A DNA stretch of 64,000 bases from GCA-002727735 sp038134525 (GTDB lineage Bacteria > Bacteroidota > Bacteroidia > Flavobacteriales_D > Parvicellaceae): contig JAYPVI010000003.1 in the NCBI GenBank assembly GCA_038134525.1, forward strand, positions 186,001 through 250,000, read 5' to 3'. The position numbers were made by a program, and so were the translations under genes. Below the pieces are notes generated by a model. The model did not search any database, was not told the DNA's origin, and was given only the letters and a program-made list of their open reading frames with translations. This document shows, one piece after another, positions 8,712 to 16,501 of this stretch (its first letter is position 1; every line of letters starts with the position of its first letter).

Positions 8712-10634
8712 ATGAATGAGCTAAGAAATGAAGATAGTCTATATTTAAAGCAACATGCCACAAACCCAATTCATTGGAAAGCCTGGTCAAACCAATCTTT
8801 AGAAATTGCTCAAAAAAAGGATAAACTAATTATATTAAGTATAGGTTATGCAGCTTGTCATTGGTGCCATGTGATGGAGAAAGAGACATTCGCGGATTTA
8901 AATGTGGCTAACTTTATGAATAGAAATTTCATTTCTATAAAAGTAGATAGGGAAGAACATCCAGATGTGGATCATGTTTATATGGATTTCTTATTAGAAA
9001 CAAAAGGAAATGGAGGATGGCCACTTAATTGTATACTCCTTCCTGACGGTAAACCTATTTATGCAGGTACTTATTTTAAAAAAGAAGAATGGATACAGTT
9101 ACTAAGTAGATTTCAATTACTCTATGAAGAGAATTCTCAAAAACTAAGAAATATTGCTTTAGATGTTATTGATCAAATAGGCTTTCAAAACGAAACAAAT
9201 TCTAATGAAGTTTTTAAGGTGCAAGAAGATTGGATGGAATGGGTAAAGTTTTTGGATTTAGAACATGGGAATTTAAACTACCCACAAAAATTCCCTATGC
9301 CCACAGTACCTCACTTTTTGATGTATATTTCTGATAATAGATTTCAGCATCACGTTAAACTGACATTAGATTCTATCGTAAATAGGGGACTTTACGATCA
9401 TTTAGATGGTGGGTTTTTTAGATACTGTGTAGATAAAGAGTGGCATATTCCGCACTTTGAAAAAATGTTATATGATAATGCCCAGTTGATTTCATTATTA
9501 TCTAGGTTCGACTTACTTAAAGGAAAACCGCATTATAAAAAACCAGTTAAAGACACAATTTCATTTTTATTTAAGCATTTTTATTCTTCTCTTTTTGCTT
9601 CTTCAATGGATGCTGATAACACAGAAGGAGAGGGCAAATATTATGTTTTTTCATTGGAAGAAATTTCATCGAATTTTTCTAAGGAAGAGCAAAAATCATT
9701 TTACAACTATTTCACATCTCTTCAAAACAAATTATGGGAAGGGAACTGGCATCTTCATGGAGATGTAAACCAGATATCAAAAGATAAAAATAACATTTTA
9801 CTAAAATTAAGCAAGATCAGGAACTCTCACCCTAAACCAGCTATAGATCAGAAAAAGATATGCAGTTGGAATTCACTAATGGTGATAGGATTAGTTGACG
9901 CTGCGATTGCCTATAAAAATATAAGTTGGGCTGAAAAAGCGGAGGAAATATTACAAAGAATGCTATCTGTTTTTTTAGATGATCAATATTGTTTTCGAGT
10001 AGTATATCAAGAAAAAAAGAAACCAGGTTGTTTAGAGGACTATGCCTGGATAATAGCTTCTATGATTAAAATGGGATCTATACATCGTTCTGGGTATTAT
10101 TATGAAAAAGTGGTGAGACTTATTGATTTTGTAATAGGTGAGTTTTTCGACCATGGAAAAAAACTATTTCGATACTCAAATGAAAAAAAATTATATAAAG
10201 CGAAATTTGATATAGAAGATCAGGTCATGCCTTCATCAAACGCGATTATGGCTCAAAATTTGTTAGCACTTTACGAAGTAACAAGTATAGAAAAATATCA
10301 AAAAATGGCACTTGAAATGTTTGATGTTGTTGCCGAAAAAGCAAGAAAATGGCTACCTAATTATTCTCATTGGATGCACGTGAAAAGGAAATATAACCAT
10401 ACAACCCCTAAAATAGTGATGTGCAATATCGATTTTCTTACTATTTGTGAACTTATACAAAATACAAAGTCATTAGGTGGTACTTATGTTTTAGAGAAAG
10501 AGGTGTCAATAACTTTATTTAAAGGAAAATATAATTCGACTATCAGAAATATATTTGTTTGCGGTGACCGATATTGTTTTGATCCTGTAAAAACAGCAAA
10601 AGACGCCTTAACACTTTATTATGAAGTTAATTAA
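8712..10634 (+). CDS. DUF255 thioredoxin-domain protein (YyaL/SSP411 family)
   Basis: A 640-residue protein of the family that joins an N-terminal thioredoxin-like domain to an (alpha/alpha)6-barrel related to N-acylglucosamine 2-epimerase. The N-terminus has the family opening (LYLKQHATNPIHWKAW), a redox motif CHWCHVME near residues 49-52, and VDREEHPDVD. The barrel part includes YDHLDGGFFRYCVD, HFEKMLYDNAQL and SWNSLMVIGL. No signal peptide is visible, so it is probably cytoplasmic. Homologues occur from bacteria to mammals (SPATA20), but the reaction is not settled as far as I know. The next gene starts inside its last 14 bases. Confidence 0.9.
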   Translation: MNELRNEDSLYLKQHATNPIHWKAWSNQSLEIAQKKDKLIILSIGYAACHWCHVMEKETFADLNVANFMNRNFISIKVDREEHPDVDHVYMDFLLETKGNGGWPLNCILLPDGKPIYAGTYFKKEEWIQLLSRFQLLYEENSQKLRNIALDVIDQIGFQNETNSNEVFKVQEDWMEWVKFLDLEHGNLNYPQKFPMPTVPHFLMYISDNRFQHHVKLTLDSIVNRGLYDHLDGGFFRYCVDKEWHIPHFEKMLYDNAQLISLLSRFDLLKGKPHYKKPVKDTISFLFKHFYSSLFASSMDADNTEGEGKYYVFSLEEISSNFSKEEQKSFYNYFTSLQNKLWEGNWHLHGDVNQISKDKNNILLKLSKIRNSHPKPAIDQKKICSWNSLMVIGLVDAAIAYKNISWAEKAEEILQRMLSVFLDDQYCFRVVYQEKKKPGCLEDYAWIIASMIKMGSIHRSGYYYEKVVRLIDFVIGEFFDHGKKLFRYSNEKKLYKAKFDIEDQVMPSSNAIMAQNLLALYEVTSIEKYQKMALEMFDVVAEKARKWLPNYSHWMHVKRKYNHTTPKIVMCNIDFLTICELIQNTKSLGGTYVLEKEVSITLFKGKYNSTIRNIFVCGDRYCFDPVKTAKDALTLYYEVN

Positions 10635-11505
10635 TATCTTATTGGCATTAATTCCTTTGATTGGCTTTGGCCAAATGATGGAAAATGAAAAGGGAACGAT
10701 TTTTAGTGATCACCCTTTTTTTAATGAGAAGTTCATTCGATCAGTCAAGCTTAAATCATTGACAGGCACTATTTCGAATAAAAGAGAATTAGGAACGATA
10801 AAACAAACTGGGAAAAAACAAGCCTATTTTTTTAATGAAAATGGCTCATTAGGTGGTTCTTTTCAAGTTGACCCAAGAAATGATACCAGCTTTATTTTTT
10901 ATGAATACGACCAAAACAAAAATATGATCGTAAAAAGATTCAGTGATTCTTATGGTTTCTATTCGTATAGCTACACATATAATGAACAAAATGAAATGGT
11001 AAAGAAGGTTTATGCAAGAGAAAAAAATGCGAATAATTCTAAGATCAATTTCATACTTGGTGAACAATATGTTGTTTTTGAAGAGGGCTACAAAGTAGAA
11101 GTTGCCGATTCTTGTATAACTAAAATAATTTTAAATAGTAATAATAGGCCATACCAAAGACAGCAATACTATTATAATTCATTAGGATATCTCATAAAAG
11201 TGGAAAAAAAGCTGCTTATAAACAATCAAGTTTCAAAAGAAATATTTGATTATAATGAAAAAGGATTTCTAAAATCCATTCAATACTACGATCATAAAGA
11301 CACCATACCAAAAAAGAGTTATTTATATAATTATGATGAATGGGGAAATGTCAGCTTTATAGATGAATACAGAGAAAATGTTCGGATTAAACACAAGGAA
11401 ATTCTATACGATCAATCTACCTTTATTTTAAAAACCATTCTTTCACAAGACCTAAAAACTAATTTGATTACCATCACTAAATTTAAACCCGAATTTTATA
11501 ATTAA
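10621..11505 (+). CDS. Exported protein with YD-like tandem strands
   Basis: A 294-residue protein with a short signal peptide (MKLINILLALIPLIGFGQ). The body has recurring short units such as YEYDQNKNM, YTYNEQNEM, YYNSLGYLI, FDYNEKGFL and YNYDEWGNV, spaced roughly 20-40 residues apart, which resemble single YD/RHS-type beta-strand repeats without being a true RHS protein. The start overlaps the previous gene by 14 bases, so the two are translationally linked. Function is unknown; a structural envelope or surface role is a guess from composition. Confidence 0.7.
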   Translation: MKLINILLALIPLIGFGQMMENEKGTIFSDHPFFNEKFIRSVKLKSLTGTISNKRELGTIKQTGKKQAYFFNENGSLGGSFQVDPRNDTSFIFYEYDQNKNMIVKRFSDSYGFYSYSYTYNEQNEMVKKVYAREKNANNSKINFILGEQYVVFEEGYKVEVADSCITKIILNSNNRPYQRQQYYYNSLGYLIKVEKKLLINNQVSKEIFDYNEKGFLKSIQYYDHKDTIPKKSYLYNYDEWGNVSFIDEYRENVRIKHKEILYDQSTFILKTILSQDLKTNLITITKFKPEFYN

Positions 11506-11507
11506 TT

Positions 11508-11750
11508 TTGGCTAAATTGAGAAAGGCAAATTCTATATTATTTTTTATGATTTTATTTTCTTGTTCGAATAAACACCCTGCAGCAATAGAATTATGTGAT
11601 TGTTACACATTAGCTCATAGAGCATGGGACGAACAAGAGGGCATGCAAATTATGGATTCTTGTGAACAATTATTACAAATAAATATCAACAAGTTAAAAG
11701 GAACAGCAGAACTAGATTTATTTTTCGATGCACTAAATAATTGCAGGTAA
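11508..11750 (+). CDS. Small lipoprotein, unknown function
   Basis: A short gene of up to 80 residues with no ATG near its start. Two TTG codons, at 11508 and 11517, are the candidate starts; the second gives a tidy leader MRKANSILFFMILFSCSNK. The lipobox is FSC, so the product is probably a lipoprotein of about 60 mature residues. The mature part has three more cysteines (CDCYTL, SCEQL, NNC) and is acidic. It lies two bases after the YD-like gene and four before the aldehyde dehydrogenase. I do not recognise the family. Confidence 0.6.
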   Translation: MAKLRKANSILFFMILFSCSNKHPAAIELCDCYTLAHRAWDEQEGMQIMDSCEQLLQININKLKGTAELDLFFDALNNCR

Positions 11751-11754
11751 TTAT

Positions 11755-13200
11755 ATGGATAAGATTTTAAATTACATTAATGGTGAATTTACGGAGTCTA
11801 TAGACAATGAATGGATTAACAATGTTGACCCCTCAATTGGGAAGGTGTATAGTTTAATCCCTGATTCTAATGGTAATGACTTAGAGCTTGCTGTAAAAGC
11901 TGCAGAGATAGCATTTGATAATTGGAGTAATTCTTCTATAGATTATCGTTCAAAAATCATGAATAACATAGCAGAGCTCATAATGAAGCATGTAGATGAC
12001 CTAGCTCGAGCAGAGAGTATTGATAATGGGAAGCCGTTTAGTTTGGCAAAGAAAATTGATATACCCAGAGCGGCTAAAAACATGGCATTTTTCGCTTCAG
12101 CCATAAAGCATGATTCATCTGATTCTCATCAAATGAGTAATATTGCTCTAAATTATACCCTCAGAAAACCTATTGGAATAGTTGGATGTATTTCGCCATG
12201 GAATTTACCTCTATACCTTTTTACTTGGAAAATAGCCCCTGCATTAGCTGCGGGTAACACCGTAATAGCTAAACCATCTGAAGTTACCCCCATGACCGCT
12301 TTTTTATTTTCAAAGCTATGTAAAGAAGCGGGTTTACCTGAAGGAGTTTTAAACATTGTACATGGTTATGGAGGTAAAGTTGGAGCAGCATTAACTAAAC
12401 ATCCAAAAATAAAAGCCATATCTTTTACTGGAGGCACTACAACTGGAAAAGAAATAGCAAGAGTTGCTGCTCCCATGTTTAAAAAAATGAGTTTAGAATT
12501 GGGAGGAAAGAACCCAAATATTGTTTTCGCTGATTGCGATTTTGAAAAGGCAGTTTCTACATCTGTATTGAGTTCATTTTCAAATCAAGGTCAAATCTGT
12601 TTATGTGGGTCTAGAATCTATATTGAACGAACGATTTATAACCAGTTTAAAGAAGCGTTTCTACAAAAAGTAAAAAGATTACAAGTTAATGATCCTCTTG
12701 CTGAATCTACTCAAATGGGGGCTTTGGTTTCGGAAGATCACATGAACAAAGTTTTAGAACATATTGAAATTGCGAAAGCAGAAGGCGGAGTAATTTTACA
12801 TGGAGGTAAACGAGTAAAATTATCAGGCAGATGTGAACATGGATTTTTTGTGTCACCAACCGTTATAGAGGGTCTTCCTTATGATTGCCGAACAAATCAA
12901 GAAGAAATTTTTGGACCCGTAGTAACTTTAACTCCATTTGATACGGAAGAGGAGGTGATCGAATATGCCAATGGAACACAGTATGGTTTAAGCAGTACTG
13001 TTTGGACAAAAGACCTATCAAAGGCAAATAAAATGGCTCAGGAAATTAAAGCAGGAATTGTTTGGATAAATTGTTGGTTAGTAAGAGATTTAAGGACTCC
13101 ATTCGGTGGAGTTAAAAATTCAGGAGTTGGTCGAGAAGGTGGTTATTACGCTCTTCAGTTTTTTACTGAACCAACGAATGTCTGTATAAGTTTAAATTAA
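11755..13200 (+). CDS. Aldehyde dehydrogenase, probably 2-aminomuconic 6-semialdehyde dehydrogenase
   Basis: A 481-residue NAD(P)-dependent aldehyde dehydrogenase. The nucleotide-binding and catalytic parts are intact: SPWNLPLYLFTWKIAPALAAG, SFTGGTTTGKEIA, LELGGKNPNIVF with the general-base Glu near 249, and GQICLCGSRIY with the nucleophilic Cys near 281. The G-x-I-C-L-C-G-S active-site signature is that of the hydroxymuconic/aminomuconic semialdehyde dehydrogenase branch. The RidA-type gene four bases downstream resembles 2-aminomuconate deaminase, so the pair probably performs consecutive steps of kynurenine-pathway tryptophan degradation. The remaining pathway genes are not in this window, so the substrate is inferred. 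Confidence 0.85.
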   Translation: MDKILNYINGEFTESIDNEWINNVDPSIGKVYSLIPDSNGNDLELAVKAAEIAFDNWSNSSIDYRSKIMNNIAELIMKHVDDLARAESIDNGKPFSLAKKIDIPRAAKNMAFFASAIKHDSSDSHQMSNIALNYTLRKPIGIVGCISPWNLPLYLFTWKIAPALAAGNTVIAKPSEVTPMTAFLFSKLCKEAGLPEGVLNIVHGYGGKVGAALTKHPKIKAISFTGGTTTGKEIARVAAPMFKKMSLELGGKNPNIVFADCDFEKAVSTSVLSSFSNQGQICLCGSRIYIERTIYNQFKEAFLQKVKRLQVNDPLAESTQMGALVSEDHMNKVLEHIEIAKAEGGVILHGGKRVKLSGRCEHGFFVSPTVIEGLPYDCRTNQEEIFGPVVTLTPFDTEEEVIEYANGTQYGLSSTVWTKDLSKANKMAQEIKAGIVWINCWLVRDLRTPFGGVKNSGVGREGGYYALQFFTEPTNVCISLN

Positions 13201-13204
13201 TAAG

Positions 13205-13633
13205 ATGAGTTCAAATAAAATCAATGCTGAGAATGCACCTAAACCTGTGGGGTTATACCCCCATGCCAGAAAAGTAGGGAATTTATTATTCCTTTCTGGT
13301 GTTGGACCCAGAAAGGCAGGATCTGGCCCAAATGATAGTCATGTTCCAGGATTAGAACTAGATCATAATGGTAACTTTAAATCTTTCGACTTTGAAGCCC
13401 AATGTCACAGTGTTTTCCAAAATGTAAAAACCATTTTAGAAGAAAGTGGTTCCTCATGGGAAAACCTAGTTGATGTCACCGTTTTTTTAGTAGACATGAA
13501 AAGAGATTTTCATAAGTTTAATCAAATTTATGCTCAATATTTTAGCGAAAATCAACCATGTAGAACAACAGTAGCTATTAATTCATTGCCAACACCAATA
13601 GCTATAGAGTTAAAATGCATTGCAACCATTTAA
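13205..13633 (+). CDS. RidA family protein, probable 2-aminomuconate deaminase
   Basis: A 142-residue RidA/YjgF-fold protein. It keeps the family opening (AENAPKPVGLYPHARKVGN), the internal SGVGPRK, the VDVTVFLVDMKRDFHKFN stretch and the terminal CRTTVAINSLPTPIAIE, where the Arg normally binds the substrate carboxylate. Compared with ordinary RidA it has an insertion of about 15 residues (GSGPNDSHVPGLELD) as in the 2-aminomuconate deaminase subgroup. The adjacent aldehyde dehydrogenase supports that reading. General enamine/imine deaminase activity is the alternative. Confidence 0.85.
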   Translation: MSSNKINAENAPKPVGLYPHARKVGNLLFLSGVGPRKAGSGPNDSHVPGLELDHNGNFKSFDFEAQCHSVFQNVKTILEESGSSWENLVDVTVFLVDMKRDFHKFNQIYAQYFSENQPCRTTVAINSLPTPIAIELKCIATI

Positions 13634-13644
13634 TTAAATAAAAA

Positions 13645-14628
13645 ATGAAAAGATTAGTTAGCCAGTTCACAAATCAATTAAAAGAGGCATTAGAAATTGG
13701 CCAAAATGCAAATTTAAGGCCAGCTAAATCTCCCATCTCAAACATGGTTATTACAGGGCTGGGAGGGTCTGGCATTGGAGGTTTGATTGCTACTCAATTA
13801 ATTTCAGATCAACTTCAAATACCGGTTTCCATTAATAATGATTACACATTACCCAATTTTGTAGGTCAAAACACTTTAGTTATTGTATCTAGTTTTTCTG
13901 GAAATACCGAAGAAACATTGGAGGCATTAAATGTTGCTCAAGAAAAAAATGCAGAAATTGCGTGTATTACTTCTGGAGGTAAATTAACAGAAATTGCAAA
14001 TGATAATGGATATAACCTGATTACATTACCCGAGGCTTTTTCTCCAAGAGCGATGTTGACGTATTCGGTTATTCAGCAATTATTTTTATTTCATCATTAT
14101 GGACTTATTAATAACCATTTTATAAGTGAGGTGAAAGAAACCATTCAATTATTAGTTACAGAAGAGAATAGTGTAAAAGATTTAGCACATCAAATCGCTT
14201 TAATGTTACACACTAGAACCACAATAGCTTATTCGGCTTCTTGTATGGAAGGTGTGATAACACGTTTTCGCCAACAAGTCAATGAAAATGCAAAGTGTTT
14301 GGGCTGGCAACATGTCATACCAGAAATGAATCATAACGAATTAGTAGGTTGGGCAGGAGGAAAGGAAGAATATGCTGTAGTTATTTTTAGATCTGATTAC
14401 GAACACCCTAGATCGGCAGTGAGGTTAAATATTACCAAAGAGATAATTGAAAAGAAAACATCATCAGTTGTAGAATGTACGGCTAAAGGTAATAGCATAA
14501 TTGCTCAATCTTTTTATCACATTCTCCTCGGGGACTGGATATCTGTTTATTTAGCCGATTTGAATAAAGTTGATTCTGTTGAAGTAAAAGTAATTGATTA
14601 CTTAAAAGCAGAATTGGCCAAAATATGA
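13645..14628 (+). CDS. Bifunctional phosphoglucose/phosphomannose isomerase
   Basis: A 327-residue SIS-domain sugar isomerase interconverting glucose-6-phosphate or mannose-6-phosphate with fructose-6-phosphate. Sugar-phosphate binding loops are GLGGSGIGG near residue 38 and SSFSGNTEETLEAL near 81; the second SIS domain carries VNENAKCLGWQHVIPEMNHN near residues 212-231, with the Glu and His expected at the active site. The length fits the archaeal/bacterial bifunctional family rather than classical Pgi. Its stop overlaps the lipB start by four bases (ATGA), suggesting translational coupling. Confidence 0.88.
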   Translation: MKRLVSQFTNQLKEALEIGQNANLRPAKSPISNMVITGLGGSGIGGLIATQLISDQLQIPVSINNDYTLPNFVGQNTLVIVSSFSGNTEETLEALNVAQEKNAEIACITSGGKLTEIANDNGYNLITLPEAFSPRAMLTYSVIQQLFLFHHYGLINNHFISEVKETIQLLVTEENSVKDLAHQIALMLHTRTTIAYSASCMEGVITRFRQQVNENAKCLGWQHVIPEMNHNELVGWAGGKEEYAVVIFRSDYEHPRSAVRLNITKEIIEKKTSSVVECTAKGNSIIAQSFYHILLGDWISVYLADLNKVDSVEVKVIDYLKAELAKI

Positions 14629-15323
14629 AGAACCGCTTTGTTCATCTTCACGAATTAGGGATAATAGACTATAAAGTTTGTTGGGACTACCAAACAAGTC
14701 TTTTTGAATCAATTGTTCAGCAGAAAATAGTAAATAGAAAAGAACCTAATTCTTTTAATGAAACCCAAAATCACCTTATTTTTTGTGAGCATCCCCATGT
14801 ATACACATTAGGTAAGAGTGGATCAAAAGAAAATTTACTTCTTAGTGAAAAAGATCTTGCAAAGAAGAAAATAGATTATTACCCCATTAATAGAGGGGGG
14901 GACATTACTTACCATGGGCCAGGACAGTGGGTTATTTACCCTATTTTTGATTTGGACCATTTTTTTACAGATATTCATAAGTATTTAAGGTATTTAGAAG
15001 AGGCTGTTATAAAAACTATCGGTGAATATGGAATTATTGGATACAGAATAGAAGAATTAACAGGTGTGTGGGTAGGTGCTGAAAATCCAAGGAAAATTTG
15101 TGCATTAGGGGTTAAATCTAGCAGATGGGTAACTATGCATGGAGTGGGGTTTAACGTTAATACTGATCTCACTTATTTTAGTCATATCATACCATGCGGT
15201 ATTGAGGATAAATCGGTCACATCTATGCAAAAAGAGATAGGGAGAAAAGTGGATATGCAAGGGGTAAAAGAAAGATTAATTCATCATCTATCAAATCAAT
15301 TCCAATTCAAATTGAATATTTAA
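14625..15323 (+). CDS. lipB: Octanoyltransferase LipB
   Basis: This enzyme moves octanoyl groups from acyl carrier protein to lipoyl domains, the first step of protein lipoylation. The 232-residue product has the family blocks EHPHVYTLGKSG, NRGGDITYHGPGQWVIYPI, the catalytic Lys in KICALGVKSSRW and the catalytic Cys in HIIPCGI. It overlaps the upstream isomerase by four bases and is followed two bases later by a small conserved gene. Length and motifs are normal. Confidence 0.95.
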   Translation: MKNRFVHLHELGIIDYKVCWDYQTSLFESIVQQKIVNRKEPNSFNETQNHLIFCEHPHVYTLGKSGSKENLLLSEKDLAKKKIDYYPINRGGDITYHGPGQWVIYPIFDLDHFFTDIHKYLRYLEEAVIKTIGEYGIIGYRIEELTGVWVGAENPRKICALGVKSSRWVTMHGVGFNVNTDLTYFSHIIPCGIEDKSVTSMQKEIGRKVDMQGVKERLIHHLSNQFQFKLNI

Positions 15324-15325
15324 AA

Positions 15326-15715
15326 GTGAAGAAGGACATTTACATACCAGTCGTTTCTAATATAGCTATGGCTATAGTTAATGAAAAAGAGGATTGGTAT
15401 GCGTATTTAATAAATCAAAATCATTTTTCATTAGAAAATGTAATGATATCCTCAAAAGGCTATGGCACGATAAACGATAAACCTAAAAAAACCACTTTTT
15501 TTAGCCACTATTTGGGCAGTGTAAGGAAAAAATCTTTCCAAAAGATTGAAATGATGAGTAAAGATGTTTTTGGATTGACAAATGAATTTTTGTTAACGTA
15601 CTATCAAGACAACATTATCCACGATAAAAAGTATATATTTTTACCTGAATCCATAATAAATGAAAATAAAACTAAATTACCACTTATGAACAAAAGGGGG
15701 ATAATGATAAAATGA
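15326..15715 (+). CDS. Conserved Bacteroidota protein of unknown function
   Basis: A 129-residue protein starting with GTG two bases after lipB. It has no signal peptide or membrane helix. Its opening KKDIYIPVVSNIAMAIV and closing KKYIFLPESI are, from memory, conserved in a small Bacteroidota family without known function. Secondary structure looks mainly beta. It ends seven bases before the exonuclease ATG, so it is part of the lipB transcriptional run. Confidence 0.7.
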   Translation: MKKDIYIPVVSNIAMAIVNEKEDWYAYLINQNHFSLENVMISSKGYGTINDKPKKTTFFSHYLGSVRKKSFQKIEMMSKDVFGLTNEFLLTYYQDNIIHDKKYIFLPESIINENKTKLPLMNKRGIMIK

Positions 15716-15719
15716 TGTG

Positions 15720-16439
15720 ATGTTTAAAAATTTAGATTATAGTAAAATATTGTTTTTTGACATTGAAACCGTCCCTCTTGTTTATGACTTTAATAACCTT
15801 GATGATAGGGGTAAGGAATTATGGAACAAGAAAAGTAAATTTCTGCAGGAGAGAGATAATATTACAGCCGAAGAAACTTATGAAAAAGCAGGTATTTATG
15901 CAGAATTCAGTAAGGTAGTCTGCATTTCTATGGGCTTTATTCTTCAAAAGGATGGAGAAAATCAAATAAGGATAAAAAGTATTTTTTCAACTGAAGAAAA
16001 AAAGCTTTTACAAGAATTTATAGACTTAATTGAGAGTTATTATGCTAGTCCAGACTATATGTTATGCGCTCACAATGGGAAAGAGTTTGATATCCCCTTT
16101 TTATGTCGTAGAATTCTAATTAATGGGCTTAAACTTCCTTTTTTATTAAATATTGCTGGTAAGAAGCCCTGGGAAATCAAGCATATTGACACCATGGAAC
16201 AATGGAAATTTGGAGATTTCAAAAACTATACTTCTCTGGATTTATTGACCTATGTTTTTGACATTCCCACACCTAAAGATGATATTGATGGTAGTCAGGT
16301 TGCAAAGGTCTTCTATGAAGATCAAGATCTAGATCGTATCGTAAAGTATTGTGAAAAAGATGTGGTGGCCACCATTCAGTTGTTCCGAAGATATGAGGGT
16401 AAACCACTTATTAGTGAGGATTTCATACAATTAACCTAG
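15720..16439 (+). CDS. DEDD-type 3'-5' exonuclease, PolB-like
   Basis: A 239-residue ribonuclease H-fold exonuclease of the predicted PolB-like group. Metal-binding motifs are visible: Exo I in FFDIETVPL near residue 13, Exo II in AHNGKEFDIPFL near 115-126, and Exo III in YCEKDVVATI near 210, a Y-x-x-x-D pattern. A GTG at 15717 is also in frame, but the ATG at 15720 gives the natural N-terminus MFKNLDYSK. The enzyme probably trims DNA 3' ends in the cytoplasm; a specific pathway cannot be assigned. Confidence 0.85.
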   Translation: MFKNLDYSKILFFDIETVPLVYDFNNLDDRGKELWNKKSKFLQERDNITAEETYEKAGIYAEFSKVVCISMGFILQKDGENQIRIKSIFSTEEKKLLQEFIDLIESYYASPDYMLCAHNGKEFDIPFLCRRILINGLKLPFLLNIAGKKPWEIKHIDTMEQWKFGDFKNYTSLDLLTYVFDIPTPKDDIDGSQVAKVFYEDQDLDRIVKYCEKDVVATIQLFRRYEGKPLISEDFIQLT

Positions 16440-16501
16440 TAGTTAGAATTCTAAAGAACAAACGAATCTTTAAGCTTCTTTTTTCATAAATTAAGGCTCT
16501 A

